Source: Paramagnetospirillum magnetotacticum MS-1
Lineage (GTDB): Bacteria; Pseudomonadota; Alphaproteobacteria; Rhodospirillales; Magnetospirillaceae
DNA length: 64,000 bases
Direction of reading: 5' to 3'
Assembly (NCBI RefSeq): GCF_000829825.1
Contig: NZ_JXSL01000009.1
Location: 62,001 to 126,000, forward strand
Shown: positions 24,747-34,147 of the stretch, one piece after another
Layout of the letters: each line of letters opens with the position of its first letter
Position numbering within the stretch: the stretch's first letter is position 1
Notes under the pieces: generated by a model
What the model was told of the DNA's origin: nothing
Databases searched by the model: none
What the model saw: the letters and a program-made list of their open reading frames with translations, nothing else
Program-made: the position numbers and the translations under genes

Positions 24747-25422
24747 TCCGGTATCCGACCCCTTGCACCGTCAGGATCAGGGTCGGTGTCTTGCGCGAGC
24801 GTTCCAGCTTCCCCCGCAGGCGGCTGATCACGATATCGATGCTGCGGGTGGTTTCTGCCAGGTCAAGGTTGCCGTGGGCATCCATAAGCTGTTCGCGGCT
24901 CAGAGTCCGGCCGTTTGCAGCGATCAACGCCCTGAGAACGCTGGATTCCGCCGGTGTCAGCGCGATGCGCTCGCCCTGGCGCCCGACCACGAAATGATCC
25001 TCGGTCCGCATGACTAGGCCGTCGATCTCCAGCGCGGGCTTGGCCTCGCCGCCCTGAGAGCGCCTCAGGATATTCTGGACCCGGGCCACCAACTCGCGGC
25101 CAACGAACGGCTTGGTGATGAAGTCGTCGGCGCCCATCTCCAACCCGACGATACGGTTTTCGCTGTCGTCACGACCCGAAACGATGGCGATGGGAAGCGA
25201 GCCCACCGCGCGAAGCCGCCGCAGAACGACCAGTCCGTCCTCATCGGGCAATGACAGGTCGAGGAGAACCATGGCTGGCATCTGGCGGGCCAGAAAATCG
25301 AAGGCTTGGCCAGCCGAGGTGACGTGCGTTACCGCGAAACCACCGAGTTCGAGGTAGTCGCTCATCAACTGTCCCAGGGCGAGGTCATCTTCGATGACCA
25401 ATAAACGCCTTGGACTTCCCAT
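24736..25422 (-). CDS. OmpR/PhoB-family response regulator
   Basis: A 228-residue two-domain regulator: receiver with LLVIEDDLALGQ, phosphoacceptor in MVLLDLSLPDEDG and KPF at the end, then a winged-helix DNA-binding domain (LTPAESSVLRALIAANGRTLSREQLMD, SIDIVISRLRGKLE, VQGVGYRI). It is convergent with the REC-Hpt gene, overlapping by 11 bp; the Hpt protein may be its phosphodonor, which is inference. Confidence 0.93.
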   Translation of the reverse strand: MGSPRRLLVIEDDLALGQLMSDYLELGGFAVTHVTSAGQAFDFLARQMPAMVLLDLSLPDEDGLVVLRRLRAVGSLPIAIVSGRDDSENRIVGLEMGADDFITKPFVGRELVARVQNILRRSQGGEAKPALEIDGLVMRTEDHFVVGRQGERIALTPAESSVLRALIAANGRTLSREQLMDAHGNLDLAETTRSIDIVISRLRGKLERSRKTPTLILTVQGVGYRINL

Positions 25423-25549
25423 CGCCCGTCTCCCAGTTACATGGTCGATACATTACCGAAAAGGTCGCGGAACGCAACGGGCATAACCTTACCAAGGTAT
25501 AGGACCCATCCGAATTCAACGCCTTTGAACGCCAAGCCCGTGGGGATAC

Positions 25550-27328
25550 ATGACCGACCAACAGACAGCGGTGACGACACCCGCGACAGACCGGCCCAAG
25601 CAGGAAACTTGCGCCATGAAATTTCCTCCTGACGCGAAGGAGCCGATTTCATCGGCCATGGGCCACTGTGCGTGGATGAGCGCCCTGGACGCCCTGGACG
25701 CCCATATTTGCGTGATGGAACCCGAAGGGCTGATCGTCTTCGTCAATGCGGCATGGAAGCGGTTTGCCGAGGCCAACGGCTACGCGGCGGACGGCCAGGC
25801 CGGTATGGGCCGGAACTACCGGCAAATCTGCGCATCCTCGGGAACCTCGGAATCGATCACCATCGCCCGCATGATCGATCAGGTGGCCTCGGGGCAATCG
25901 GCCGAACAGACGATTGTCTATCCGTGCCACTCCTCCCAGGAGCGGCGATGGTTCAAACTGCACCTGAGCCGCATCCCCGGCCACGATCTGGTGGTGGCGG
26001 CCCATGCCAATGTCAGCGCCATCAAGATTGAAGCGGATCTGGAGCTTGAGGCGGCGCTGTGCGACGAGGCGACGGGCGTATTGTCGCGCCGCGGCATGAC
26101 GCGGTTCGCAGCGCAGTTGTCCCGCTTCGACACAGCCCCGCCTCTGCTGGCGGTGGTGTCGCTGGAGGACCTGCCAAGGCTCGCCACCCAGTGCGGCCGG
26201 CGTCTGGCCAACGAATTTCTCCATCACCTCGCCGCCCGCCTGAAGTCACTCTCCCCGGCGGAGGGGGCCATCAGCCATATCGGCGGTCGGGACCTCGCCA
26301 TTTTGTTGCCCGTCTCCTCGCTGTCAGGCCAGCCCCTCCCCTGGGCCCGGACATTGACCGAAGAATTGAGCAAGCCGGCCATGCTTCACTCCCGACTGCT
26401 GCGCACCAAGGTAAGCTGCGGAATGGCCATCGGCAGTGAAACCGCCTGGGACTTCGATGACTTGCTCGACCGGGCCGATCTTGCCCTTGGCGAGGCCCGG
26501 GTGGGGCAAAGTCCAATCGCACTCTACGACAGCGACATGGCCCGCCGGGCACAGCGCAGAAACAAGGTGGAAGCGGAACTTCATCACACCATTGCCAGGA
26601 AGCAGCTTAGCCTGGCCTACCAGCCCCAGGTGGATGGCAAGAGCGGGCGCCTGACAGGGGTCGAAGCGCTGTTACGGTGGCATCACCCGGAACTGGGTTT
26701 GGTCCCTCCCTCGGAATTCATCCCGATCGCCGAAGCGAGCGGATTGGTGAGTGACCTGGGGCAGTGGGTGCTTGAGACGGCCTGCCGCCAGATCGTTCAC
26801 TGGCAAGATATTGGCATGAAGACCGTTCCCGTCGCCGTCAACATATCCGGCTGCGATCTGCATGTTTCCGACTTCGGCGCCAACGTCGCCCGCACCGTCG
26901 CCGGTTTCGGCCTGAATCCGGCTTCCATCGAACTGGAACTGACCGAGTCAGTGCTGATCTCGGATATCGGCTCGGAGGCCGGGCGCAGCATCGACCGACT
27001 GGTCGCCGCCGGATTTCGCTTCGCCATCGACGATTTCGGCACCGGCTACTCGAACATGGCCTATCTGCGGTACCTTCCGCTGCGCAAACTCAAGATCGAC
27101 CGCAGCTTCATCCAGGATATCGGCGTTGTCCACGAAGCCGACGCCATCACATCCGCCATCGTCCGGGTGGCCGAAGCCCTGTCCATCAAGACGCTTGCCG
27201 AGGGGGTGGAATCCATGGAGCAACATCGGGCCCTGATGAGCCTCGGCTGCAGAGAAATGCAGGGTTTCCTGTTCGGAAAGCCCTGCCCACCCGGCTCCAT
27301 CGCCCATCGCCTGGCCGCCGCGGCATGA
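25550..27328 (+). CDS. PAS-GGDEF-EAL protein, probable c-di-GMP phosphodiesterase
   Basis: A 592-residue cytoplasmic protein. A PAS domain (HICVMEPEGLIVFVNAAWKR) is followed by a degenerate GGDEF domain in which the active-site loop reads IGGRDLAIL, so cyclase activity is unlikely. The EAL domain is complete: GVEALLRWHHPELG, NISGCDL, ELELTESVLI, DDFGTGYSNM and KIDRSFI, with loop and metal residues in place. It should hydrolyse c-di-GMP under control of the PAS signal. It is divergent from the OmpR-type regulator. Confidence 0.9.
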   Translation: MTDQQTAVTTPATDRPKQETCAMKFPPDAKEPISSAMGHCAWMSALDALDAHICVMEPEGLIVFVNAAWKRFAEANGYAADGQAGMGRNYRQICASSGTSESITIARMIDQVASGQSAEQTIVYPCHSSQERRWFKLHLSRIPGHDLVVAAHANVSAIKIEADLELEAALCDEATGVLSRRGMTRFAAQLSRFDTAPPLLAVVSLEDLPRLATQCGRRLANEFLHHLAARLKSLSPAEGAISHIGGRDLAILLPVSSLSGQPLPWARTLTEELSKPAMLHSRLLRTKVSCGMAIGSETAWDFDDLLDRADLALGEARVGQSPIALYDSDMARRAQRRNKVEAELHHTIARKQLSLAYQPQVDGKSGRLTGVEALLRWHHPELGLVPPSEFIPIAEASGLVSDLGQWVLETACRQIVHWQDIGMKTVPVAVNISGCDLHVSDFGANVARTVAGFGLNPASIELELTESVLISDIGSEAGRSIDRLVAAGFRFAIDDFGTGYSNMAYLRYLPLRKLKIDRSFIQDIGVVHEADAITSAIVRVAEALSIKTLAEGVESMEQHRALMSLGCREMQGFLFGKPCPPGSIAHRLAAAA

Positions 27329-27462
27329 TGGCCCCGCTCTGCCTGCGAAAGCATGTGCGCCGGAATTGACGATTGCATATTCACCAGCATTGGCGGAGAA
27401 TCCCACCCCCAGGCAGGTTCGGCGCAGCGTCGCGCTGAATCCAAGACGAGGGAGGGTATCTC

Positions 27463-28527
27463 ATGGGACTGCTGTTCCATGACGGTTTCGGGGTAGCTGA
27501 TCATCAGACTGCCGAGGAAGTCACCGCCCTTTTGTATTCCAGGCATCCTGAATGGGACGTCAAGTTCGGCCCCAAGGGGCGGAAGGCCTGTGCGGACGAC
27601 GTCTACAACACGCTGCTCTATCTTGCGACCGCCACCGCGACCGAACGATACGACCTGTTCCGGGAGTATCTGTCCTGGCTGAGAAGACTGCTGGCCCAGA
27701 TTAACATCGCCCCCCGACATCTGGCCGACATGCTGGTCGCCATGCGCGACGCCCTGGCTGGGCGCGGGATGAACCCGGATTCGCCGGAACTGACTTTCCT
27801 TGATGACGGCATATCGGATCTGGCCTCGCTGGGGGCCGAGACGGGAAGCCTGCCTTTTGCCGAAACCCACAGGGCCGATCTGGCCAGCGAGCTGTTCTCT
27901 CTCCTCCATCGGGGCGATCGCGGCACCGCCACCACCTCGGTGCTGAACTGGGCCGAGACATTGGGCGTCGAGGGGGTCTACCTCGACGTGATCGAGCCCT
28001 GCCTGCAGGAAATCGGCCGCCGCTGGCATGACAACCAGCTGAATGTCGCGGAAGAGCATTTCATGACGGCCTCCATCCAGGTGGTCATGGCGCGCCTCTA
28101 CCCTCTGGTCTTCCAGGCCTCGCGCATCGGCCGCCGCCTGGTCGCGGTCTGTGCTGAAGGCGAGTTGCACGAGATCGGTATGCGAATGGTCGCCGACCTG
28201 TTCGACATCGGCGGATGGGACACGACCTTCCTGGGGGCTGGTGTCCCCGACACGGCGGTGATCCGGACGATTCGAGACAGGGGATGCGATCTGCTGGCCA
28301 TCTCCGCCAGCCTAGCCATCAACGTGCCCGCCGTAACCCGGCTGGTGAGCGCCCTACGCCTGGACCCGCAATGCAGCCACGTCAAAGTGATGGTTGGCGG
28401 CCGCGCCTTCAACCAGTCGCCAGACCTGTGGCGGCGGACGGGAGCGGACGGCTGGGCGGGCGGCGGCCGCGAGGCCCTTCGGACCGGAAACAGGCTCTTC
28501 GAAGCGACCGCTGAGCCGGTTTCATGA
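27463..28527 (+). CDS. Stand-alone B12-binding sensor protein
   Basis: A 354-residue protein. Residues 1-125 are a helical domain of unknown type; 135-215 are the B12 helical bundle with W-x9-EH (Trp188, Glu198-His199 in RRWHDNQLNVAEEH); 225-350 are the cobalamin Rossmann domain with E-x-H-x-x-G (Glu234, His236, Gly239) and a glycine-rich VMVGGRAFNQ end. The motif set matches adenosylcobalamin photosensors of the CarH type but no DNA-binding domain is present. The stop overlaps the start of a histidine kinase (ATGA), so it is likely the sensory partner of that kinase. Confidence 0.85.
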   Translation: MGLLFHDGFGVADHQTAEEVTALLYSRHPEWDVKFGPKGRKACADDVYNTLLYLATATATERYDLFREYLSWLRRLLAQINIAPRHLADMLVAMRDALAGRGMNPDSPELTFLDDGISDLASLGAETGSLPFAETHRADLASELFSLLHRGDRGTATTSVLNWAETLGVEGVYLDVIEPCLQEIGRRWHDNQLNVAEEHFMTASIQVVMARLYPLVFQASRIGRRLVAVCAEGELHEIGMRMVADLFDIGGWDTTFLGAGVPDTAVIRTIRDRGCDLLAISASLAINVPAVTRLVSALRLDPQCSHVKVMVGGRAFNQSPDLWRRTGADGWAGGGREALRTGNRLFEATAEPVS

Positions 28528-29717
28528 GCCCACCGGCGACGGGCTTTCTCCTCCGCTGCGCCGATAACGGCAGGGTTCACTCCATCCTCCACGACGGGAT
28601 GGGTCTCGATGCCGCCATCGTCGGCTTGCCTTTCACGGCGGTCGTGCACTCGGCTGGCGTCCCCAAGGCCCTGGACTTCTTCTCGGGCGTCATGCGCGAT
28701 GGCGCGCAGTATCTGTGGGAGATCCCCGTCACTCCGGCCGCCGCCACCATGGTGTTCTTGGGCGCCCGCACCGAAGAAGGCGTGCTGATCGCCGCCTGCG
28801 CGACCCAGGATGACGTGGGCCGCTTCGTCTCCGACCTGGAACGCATCAATGCCGAGCAGGCATCCATCATCCGCGACCTGTACGCCACCCGCAAGACAGC
28901 CGCAACACCCACGGCGGTCGGCCTGGATGACTTCATTCGCCTGAACAATGACCTCACCAACGCCCAGCGGGATCTCGCCAGCAAGAATGCCGAATTGGCC
29001 CGTTCCGTCGAATGGCGAAACCTGATCCTCGGCATGGCGGCGCATGATCTGCGCAATCCTTTGAACACCATCGGGGGGTTCGCCGAGCTTCTGCAAGAGC
29101 GGATTGGCGAGACCCTTCCCGTCATGGAAGCCCGCGCCCTCGACCATATCCGCCAGGCAAGCGGCTACATGCTGCGCATCATCGAGGACTTTTTGGATTT
29201 CTCGCGCATTGAAACCGGCCACTTCACCTTGGAATCCGAGCCCGTGGACATTTTGTCCTTGGCGATCGAGGTGGCGGAACGGATCACCTCTTTCGCGGAT
29301 GAACATGCCGTTTCCGTCCAGGTCAAAGCTCCCGCGCCCATCCCCATTGTTCCGGCGGATAGAAACCGGCTGGCCCAGGTACTCTCCAATCTGATCGGCA
29401 ATGCCGTCAAATTCGCACCCAATGGCAGCATTGTAACGGTGAGCATCGTCTTCCATGAGCCCAGCGATACTGTGTCGGTGCGCGTGCAGGACCAGGGCCC
29501 GGGAATTCCGGCCCTTGAGCGGGACAAGCTTTTCAGACCGTTTTCGCGCACATCGGCACAGTCGGTCACCGGCGAACCTGGGACCGGCCTTGGTCTGGCC
29601 ATATGCAAGTCGGTGATCGACGCTCACGGAGGAAAGATCGGACTGGACGGCACGGTCACCGACGGGGCGGCATTTGTTTTCGAGCTACCGGCCTCGCGCC
29701 GTCCGAAATTGGCCTAA
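28524..29717 (+). CDS. Soluble histidine kinase coupled to the B12 sensor
   Basis: A 397-residue kinase without membrane segments. The N-terminal 110 residues form an unassigned sensory domain and residues 135-165 a coiled coil. HisKA follows with phosphoacceptor His174 in MAAHDLRNPLNTIGG. The ATPase domain has N (LSNLIGNAVKFAP), G1 (VQDQGPGIP) and G2 (GTGLGLAICKSVIDAHGG) boxes. Translational coupling to the upstream B12-binding protein implies that light or cobalamin state modulates kinase output. No cognate regulator is adjacent; the OmpR-type regulator at 24736-25422 is a candidate. Confidence 0.9.
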   Translation: MSPPATGFLLRCADNGRVHSILHDGMGLDAAIVGLPFTAVVHSAGVPKALDFFSGVMRDGAQYLWEIPVTPAAATMVFLGARTEEGVLIAACATQDDVGRFVSDLERINAEQASIIRDLYATRKTAATPTAVGLDDFIRLNNDLTNAQRDLASKNAELARSVEWRNLILGMAAHDLRNPLNTIGGFAELLQERIGETLPVMEARALDHIRQASGYMLRIIEDFLDFSRIETGHFTLESEPVDILSLAIEVAERITSFADEHAVSVQVKAPAPIPIVPADRNRLAQVLSNLIGNAVKFAPNGSIVTVSIVFHEPSDTVSVRVQDQGPGIPALERDKLFRPFSRTSAQSVTGEPGTGLGLAICKSVIDAHGGKIGLDGTVTDGAAFVFELPASRRPKLA

Positions 29718-29787
29718 GTCCAGGCCTCTACCGCCTATTCCGCCAGCAACGCGACCGAGGAGAGGTTGCGCTCATGGGGATCCGGCA

Positions 29788-29925
29788 TTAAGCCGCCCCA
29801 AGAAGTTTTGCCCGCGTCTTGGCGAACATCTTCTCGATGAAATTGGCGATGACGGCGGGCGGGCTGTAGAACTGCCCGGAATTGAGGTTTGATGGCAGCC
29901 ACCGGCCCAGACCGGCGACTGCCAT
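29788..29925 (-). CDS. Possible 45-residue protein
   Basis: A short frame starting MAVAGLGRWLPSNLNSG and ending IEKMFAKTRAKLLGAA, with AAGGGG just before the ATG and 11 bp after the stop of the next gene upstream. An amphipathic helix is likely at the C-terminus. No family recognised; may be real because of the tight spacing. Confidence 0.35.
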   Translation of the reverse strand: MAVAGLGRWLPSNLNSGQFYSPPAVIANFIEKMFAKTRAKLLGAA

Positions 29926-29936
29926 GCCCCTTGTGA

Positions 29937-30221
29937 TCAGGCCGCGTCCTTGGCGCTGGTCCATTTGACGAAGACCGTGAGCGAAGCCGCATAGACTTCG
30001 GCCATGACCACATCTCCGGCCGCCACGGCGGCGGCGCGCAGGGCCTCCACATCGTCTTCCATCTGCTTGACTTCGGCCATCAGACCCGCGGCCTTCAGCT
30101 CGTGCTTGTCGAGATCGAAAAAGCCGTTGGTCCGGACCCGGGCCTGGGCCTGACGTTCGGCGCTATTGGCGCCCTTGCCCGCCTTGAGGAGATAGTTGAG
30201 AAGGGTTTCGGCTTTGCTCAT
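29937..30221 (-). CDS. Hypothetical helical protein, 94 residues
   Basis: A mostly helical, Ala-rich protein (MSKAETLLNYLLKAGKGANS, later AEVKQMEDDVEALRAAA), soluble and with a likely short coiled coil. A GGAGAC sequence lies upstream of the ATG. No domain recognised. The 340 bp upstream to 30559 are non-coding and become strongly AT-rich around 30330-30440, probably the divergent promoter region. Confidence 0.6.
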   Translation of the reverse strand: MSKAETLLNYLLKAGKGANSAERQAQARVRTNGFFDLDKHELKAAGLMAEVKQMEDDVEALRAAAVAAGDVVMAEVYAASLTVFVKWTSAKDAA

Positions 30222-30559
30222 GTCTGTCTCCTAGGGGGCGTCTCCGTCCAGTTCAGACGGCACCCGCATACGGCACAACGTGATTGTGATACCGCCAGGA
30301 ATCAAACTACACCGCAATATACTCAGCGCGCCAAACAATAATAAAAAATCGCGCCGATTGATGCGTTTCATTCATTTTGTCATTTACTCTACAATATTTT
30401 TATTCATTCACAATTAATGTTGGTTTCCTGACAATTCAAATATTATTGATGGCGCGCATTGGCGGGCCGTATGGCGGATCCGGTTCCCCGGGGCTCGACT
30501 CCGACAGCGATTTTCCGCATCATCGGTCCGCCGCAACCATCCCTTGGGGGGAAGAGATC

Positions 30560-30733
30560 ATGGCCGATGAAAATTTGAGTCCCGGCAACATCGCCAAGGC
30601 CCTGGGCGTATCTGACGGCAAGGTGAAAAAGGCCATCAAGGATCTGGGCCTGGAACCCGCCGCCAAGCGCGGCGTTTGTAGCTTCTACGCCCCCGATCAG
30701 GTGGCCAAGATCAAGGCGGCCGTGGGGGCTTGA
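30560..30733 (+). CDS. Small putative DNA-binding protein
   Basis: A 57-residue protein resembling an isolated helix-turn-helix: SPGNIAKALGVSDGKVKKAI followed by LGLEPAAKRGVCSFYAPDQV, reminiscent of excisionase or MerR-like N-termini. GGGGGGAAGAG lies just upstream of the ATG. Its stop is next to the start of a Crp/Fnr gene, so the two are probably one transcript. Confidence 0.65.
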   Translation: MADENLSPGNIAKALGVSDGKVKKAIKDLGLEPAAKRGVCSFYAPDQVAKIKAAVGA

Positions 30734-30738
30734 GCCCC

Positions 30739-31410
30739 GTGACGCCTTCCGCCGCCGACTGGACCCGCTCGGTCCCGGATCTGGCTGGCCTGGACCAGGC
30801 GGCCCGCGACCGGCTGCGCGCGCTGTGCCGTACCGCCAGCCTCCCCGCCGGGACCAGGGTGTTCGGCGAGGGCAGCCCCTGCCAGGCCTATCTGATCTTG
30901 CTGTCGGGCGAGGTCCGCGTGCAGAAGGTGGCGGAATCAGGGCGCGAGATCGTGCTGTACCGGGTGGCGGCGGGGGAAACCTGCATCGTCACCACCGCCT
31001 GCCTGATGAGCGGCGTGGATTACGATGCCGAGGGCATCGCCGACAGCGACATCACGGCCCAGATCCTTCCGGCCTCGGGCTTTCGGGAATTGCTGGGCCG
31101 GTCCGAGCCCTTCCGCGATTTCGTGTTCCGCGCTTATGGCTCGCGCATTTCCGGCCTGTTGATGCTGATCGACGAGGTGGCGTTCGGACGCATGGACCGC
31201 CGCCTCGCCGCCTGCCTGCTGGCGCGGGCCAAGGGCAGCGGTCAGGTCGCCGCCACCCATCAGGATCTGGCCCTGGAACTGGGCAGCGCCCGCGAAGTGG
31301 TCAGCCGCCTGCTCAAGGATTTCGAGCGCCGGGGCTGGGTCGTCCTGTCGCGGGGCAGCGTGGCGCTCACCGATTGCGCCGCCTTGGCCGAAATCCAGCA
31401 AACTGTGTGA
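30739..31410 (+). CDS. Crp/Fnr-family transcriptional regulator
   Basis: About 223 residues: a cyclic-nucleotide-fold sensor domain (GTRVFGEGSPCQAYLILLSGEVRVQKV split around residues 40-65) and a C-terminal winged helix with TRHQDLA-like ATHQDLALELGSAREVVSRLL as the recognition region. No N-terminal cysteine cluster for a 4Fe-4S centre, so not classical Fnr. GTG 30739 is chosen; a TTG overlapping the previous stop lies 9 bases earlier. The next gene encodes a DUF2892 membrane protein, a pairing often tied to sulfide or redox stress (inference). Confidence 0.85.
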   Translation: MTPSAADWTRSVPDLAGLDQAARDRLRALCRTASLPAGTRVFGEGSPCQAYLILLSGEVRVQKVAESGREIVLYRVAAGETCIVTTACLMSGVDYDAEGIADSDITAQILPASGFRELLGRSEPFRDFVFRAYGSRISGLLMLIDEVAFGRMDRRLAACLLARAKGSGQVAATHQDLALELGSAREVVSRLLKDFERRGWVVLSRGSVALTDCAALAEIQQTV

Positions 31411-31490
31411 CTAGGTCACCGACAGACCGCCCCCTCCACGCCTATGTTCGGCCCATCTTCGGATCACCGAACCAGCACGGAGTGGAAATC

Positions 31491-31679
31491 ATGAACAAGA
31501 ATGTCGGCGGTATCGACCGCATCCTGCGCATCGTTGTCGGTCTGGCCCTGATCGGCCTCACCCTGACCGGCATCATCGGCCTGTGGGGCTGGATCGGCGT
31601 CGTGCCGTTGGCCACCGCCGCCATCGGCTGGTGCCCGGCCTATCTGCCGTTCGGCATCAAGACCTGCAAGATGGGCTGA
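31491..31679 (+). CDS. DUF2892 (YgaP-like) inner-membrane protein
   Basis: A 62-residue protein starting MNKNVGGIDRILRI with two membrane helices and the signature GWCPAYLPFGIKTCK. The family occurs alone or fused to rhodanese domains and is often linked to sulfur metabolism; its activity is not defined. Located 80 bp after the Crp/Fnr gene. Confidence 0.9.
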   Translation: MNKNVGGIDRILRIVVGLALIGLTLTGIIGLWGWIGVVPLATAAIGWCPAYLPFGIKTCKMG

Positions 31680-31725
31680 AGCGCTTCTTGAATCGACTCG
31701 GTCTGTCACCCCGCGCGGAGAGAAG

Positions 31726-31755
31726 GAACTGCGCCAGCACATTTGGCGCAGGTTC
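31726..31755 (+). terminator. Imperfect hairpin after the DUF2892 gene
   Basis: GAACTGCGCCA and TGGCGCAGGTTC pair with one bulged base around an 7-nt loop, 46 bp past the stop. No T-run follows, so terminator function is tentative. Confidence 0.35.
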
Positions 31756-31933
31756 TGAAAGGCCGTGCCGGGATGACGGACCGGAAGGACATATGCAACT
31801 TCCGCCCTTCGGCTCCCGTCGGCGGCATTGTCGGCTTTTCATAAATATTCCAGACCGCGTCTGAGAATTGTCAATGCGGGCAGGGTCCGCCGCCCCATAG
31901 GCTTTGTGCGCTAATCACAGCGAAAGAGCCTCC

Positions 31934-33379
31934 ATGTCCATGCTCGGCAAGACGCCACAGCCGTCCCCGGCCTGCCCCGCCACTCCCGCCTATGCCGCCT
32001 CGGCCAAGATCCACCCCAGAGGGGTCAAGGGGCGTTACCGCAGCATCAAATGGTGGGCCAGCGTCTTGCTGCTGGCCTATTGGCATCTGGCCCCGCTCAT
32101 CCGCTGGGATCGCGGCCCCGGCGCGCCCGGTCAGGCCATTCTGGCCGATATGGCCGGGCGGCGCGGCTATTTCTTCTTCATCGAGATCTGGCCGCAGGAA
32201 GTCTATTTCCTGACCGGCCTGCTGTTCTTCGCCGCCATCGCGCTGTTCATGATGACCTCCCTGGTGGGGCGTGTCTGGTGCGGCTTCCTGTGCTGGCAGA
32301 CCGTCTACACCGATCTGTTCGTGGCGGTGGAACGGCTGGTGATCGGCGAGCGCAACCAGCGAATCGCCTTCGACCGCGCCCCGCTTAGCGCCGGAAAGCT
32401 GGCCCGAAAGGCCCTGGTCAACGCCATCTGGCTGTCCATCGCGGCGGCCTGCGGCATCGGCTTCACCTTGTATTTCGGCGACGCCTTCGAGATGTTGCGC
32501 GACATCTTCAGCGGAGAAGCCAGCACCGCCACTTATGGGGCCATCGCCGTGGTGGGCGGGATGTGCTTCCTGCTGGCCGGATATGCCCGCGAGCAGGTGT
32601 GCATCTATATGTGCCCCTATGCCCGCTTCCAGTCGGCCATGTTCGATGAGCATTCGCTGATCATTTCCTACGAGGCCTGGCGGGGCGAGACGCGCGGACC
32701 GGCTCCGGCCAGCCGCGACTTCACCGGGCGCGGCCATTGCGTCGACTGCCTGGCCTGCGTTCAGGCCTGCCCCACAGGCATCGACATTCGCAACGGCAAT
32801 CAGTTGGCCTGTATCGGCTGCGGGCTGTGCATCGACGCCTGCAATCAGGTCATGGACCGTTTCAAGCTGCCCCACGGCCTGGTTTCCTATGATTCCTCGG
32901 CCAATCTGGCGGCGCGCGGCGAAGGACGTGAAGGCGGCCTGCGCCTGATCCGGCCGCGTACCTTGGCCTATGGCGGTATCCTGACCCTGGTGGCTTCGGT
33001 CATGCTGTTCCGGCTGGTGACGCGGCCCGATGTGGACGTCAACGTCTTGCACGAGCGCGCACCGCTTTTCGTGCAGATGTCCGACGGCTCCATCCGCAAT
33101 GGCTATGTTTACAAGATCCTCAACATGAAGGCGCAAGACCGCACATTCAAACTGCGCCTCGCGGGGGTCGAAGGCGCCACCATTTCGGTGGTGGGCGGTG
33201 AAGATTCCGTGGCCGAGGCCGAAATGCAGGTGCCACGCGATTCCGTGGGCTCGTTCCGCCTCTACGTCACCATTCCCGCCGACAAGATCGTGTCCAAGAG
33301 CATGCCGGTGAGCTTCCAACTGACCGCGCCCGACCGTGAAGTGAAGACGGAAACCCTGTTCGCCGGGCCCGAGAAGTAA
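31934..33379 (+). CDS. ccoG: CcoG-type cytochrome oxidase accessory ferredoxin
   Basis: A 481-residue membrane iron-sulfur protein of the CcoG/FixG/RdxA family, which reduces copper during assembly of cbb3-type cytochrome oxidase. Several membrane helices surround a LVGRVWCGFLCWQTVYTDLF segment, and two 4Fe-4S motifs are seen in CVDCLACVQACPTGID and CIGCGLCIDACNQV. The C-terminal periplasmic immunoglobulin-like domain (KDRTFKLRLAGVEG-like region) is present. ATG 31934 is preferred over an upstream in-frame TTG. No ccoNOPQ genes lie in the window. Confidence 0.93.
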   Translation: MSMLGKTPQPSPACPATPAYAASAKIHPRGVKGRYRSIKWWASVLLLAYWHLAPLIRWDRGPGAPGQAILADMAGRRGYFFFIEIWPQEVYFLTGLLFFAAIALFMMTSLVGRVWCGFLCWQTVYTDLFVAVERLVIGERNQRIAFDRAPLSAGKLARKALVNAIWLSIAAACGIGFTLYFGDAFEMLRDIFSGEASTATYGAIAVVGGMCFLLAGYAREQVCIYMCPYARFQSAMFDEHSLIISYEAWRGETRGPAPASRDFTGRGHCVDCLACVQACPTGIDIRNGNQLACIGCGLCIDACNQVMDRFKLPHGLVSYDSSANLAARGEGREGGLRLIRPRTLAYGGILTLVASVMLFRLVTRPDVDVNVLHERAPLFVQMSDGSIRNGYVYKILNMKAQDRTFKLRLAGVEGATISVVGGEDSVAEAEMQVPRDSVGSFRLYVTIPADKIVSKSMPVSFQLTAPDREVKTETLFAGPEK

Positions 33380-34075
33380 TCATCCCTCGCCCGCGATGGC
33401 ATCAAGGGCGGCGAGATCGCGCTGAAACAGGTTCTGCGCGATCTCGGTGACCACGCCCAATCTCTTGAACTCGGCCACCACCCGGCTGGCGGTTTCCGGG
33501 GTGATGCCCAACAGGGCGCCCAGATCCTCGCGCCCGAACAGGCGGCACTGGGGCGCCGCCTCGGGGGCCAGCAGACGGAACAGCCGCGCCACGCGCTGGC
33601 GCGCGCTGCCAGTGGAAAGCTCGCGGGTGCATTCGTGGGACCGCTGGACCGCGTCGTGCCACTTCTTCATCAACTGGCGGTGCAGCTTTGGCGAAAGGCG
33701 ACTCACCACGTCGCGCGGAATGCGGCAAACCTTGGCCGGAGACAGGGCCACCGCCGCATGCTCGTAGCTGTCGGCCACCGTGGCTTCCAGCCCGGCCACG
33801 TCGCCCTGGCCCAGCAGGCTGACGATGCGGTGATTGCCGTCGGGAAGATACTGTTCCAGCTTGAACAGTCCCTCCCTGACCGTGAAAACATGCCCGGCCT
33901 CCTGGCCCGGCTGGTATAGGGCGGCCCCGGCTGGCAGGCGGATATCCTCGATGGGCAGATGAACGACGCCGAAATCCTCGTTCTTGAGGTCGGCGAACAA
34001 CACCAGGTCGCGGATGGAGCATTGCTCGCACGAGGCCAGCCCGCGCCAGGCCGCCTCGATCTCGTGGTCACGCAT
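33380..34075 (-). CDS. Crp/Fnr-family transcriptional regulator
   Basis: A 231-residue regulator from ATG 34075. The effector-binding fold reads LPAGAALYQPGQEAGHVFTVREG and onwards; the winged helix contains REDLGALLGITPETASRVVAEF, where E-TxxR is the Fnr/FixK-type recognition helix. A CEQC pair near the N-terminus (CSIR nearby) recalls the Fnr cysteine cluster, but the full four-ligand set is not evident. The gene abuts ccoG convergently and lies upstream of sulfur-transport genes. Oxygen or nitric oxide control is plausible but inferred. Confidence 0.87.
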   Translation of the reverse strand: MRDHEIEAAWRGLASCEQCSIRDLVLFADLKNEDFGVVHLPIEDIRLPAGAALYQPGQEAGHVFTVREGLFKLEQYLPDGNHRIVSLLGQGDVAGLEATVADSYEHAAVALSPAKVCRIPRDVVSRLSPKLHRQLMKKWHDAVQRSHECTRELSTGSARQRVARLFRLLAPEAAPQCRLFGREDLGALLGITPETASRVVAEFKRLGVVTEIAQNLFQRDLAALDAIAGEG

Positions 34076-34147
34076 GAAGGGTCTGGCCCCAATCCGAGAA
34101 AGGCGGGCAGGATAGCCCTGCACGGCCTCCCGGAGGAATAGGCCTTA

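Noticed and set aside
31871-33319. Long minus-strand frame opposite ccoG
   Set aside because: His/Gly/Gln-rich shadow of ccoG without ribosome binding site or domain.
33380-34075. Classical oxygen-sensing Fnr
   Set aside because: Only one CxxC pair is seen near the N-terminus and the full four-cysteine ligand set is not evident, so the specific name is not used.
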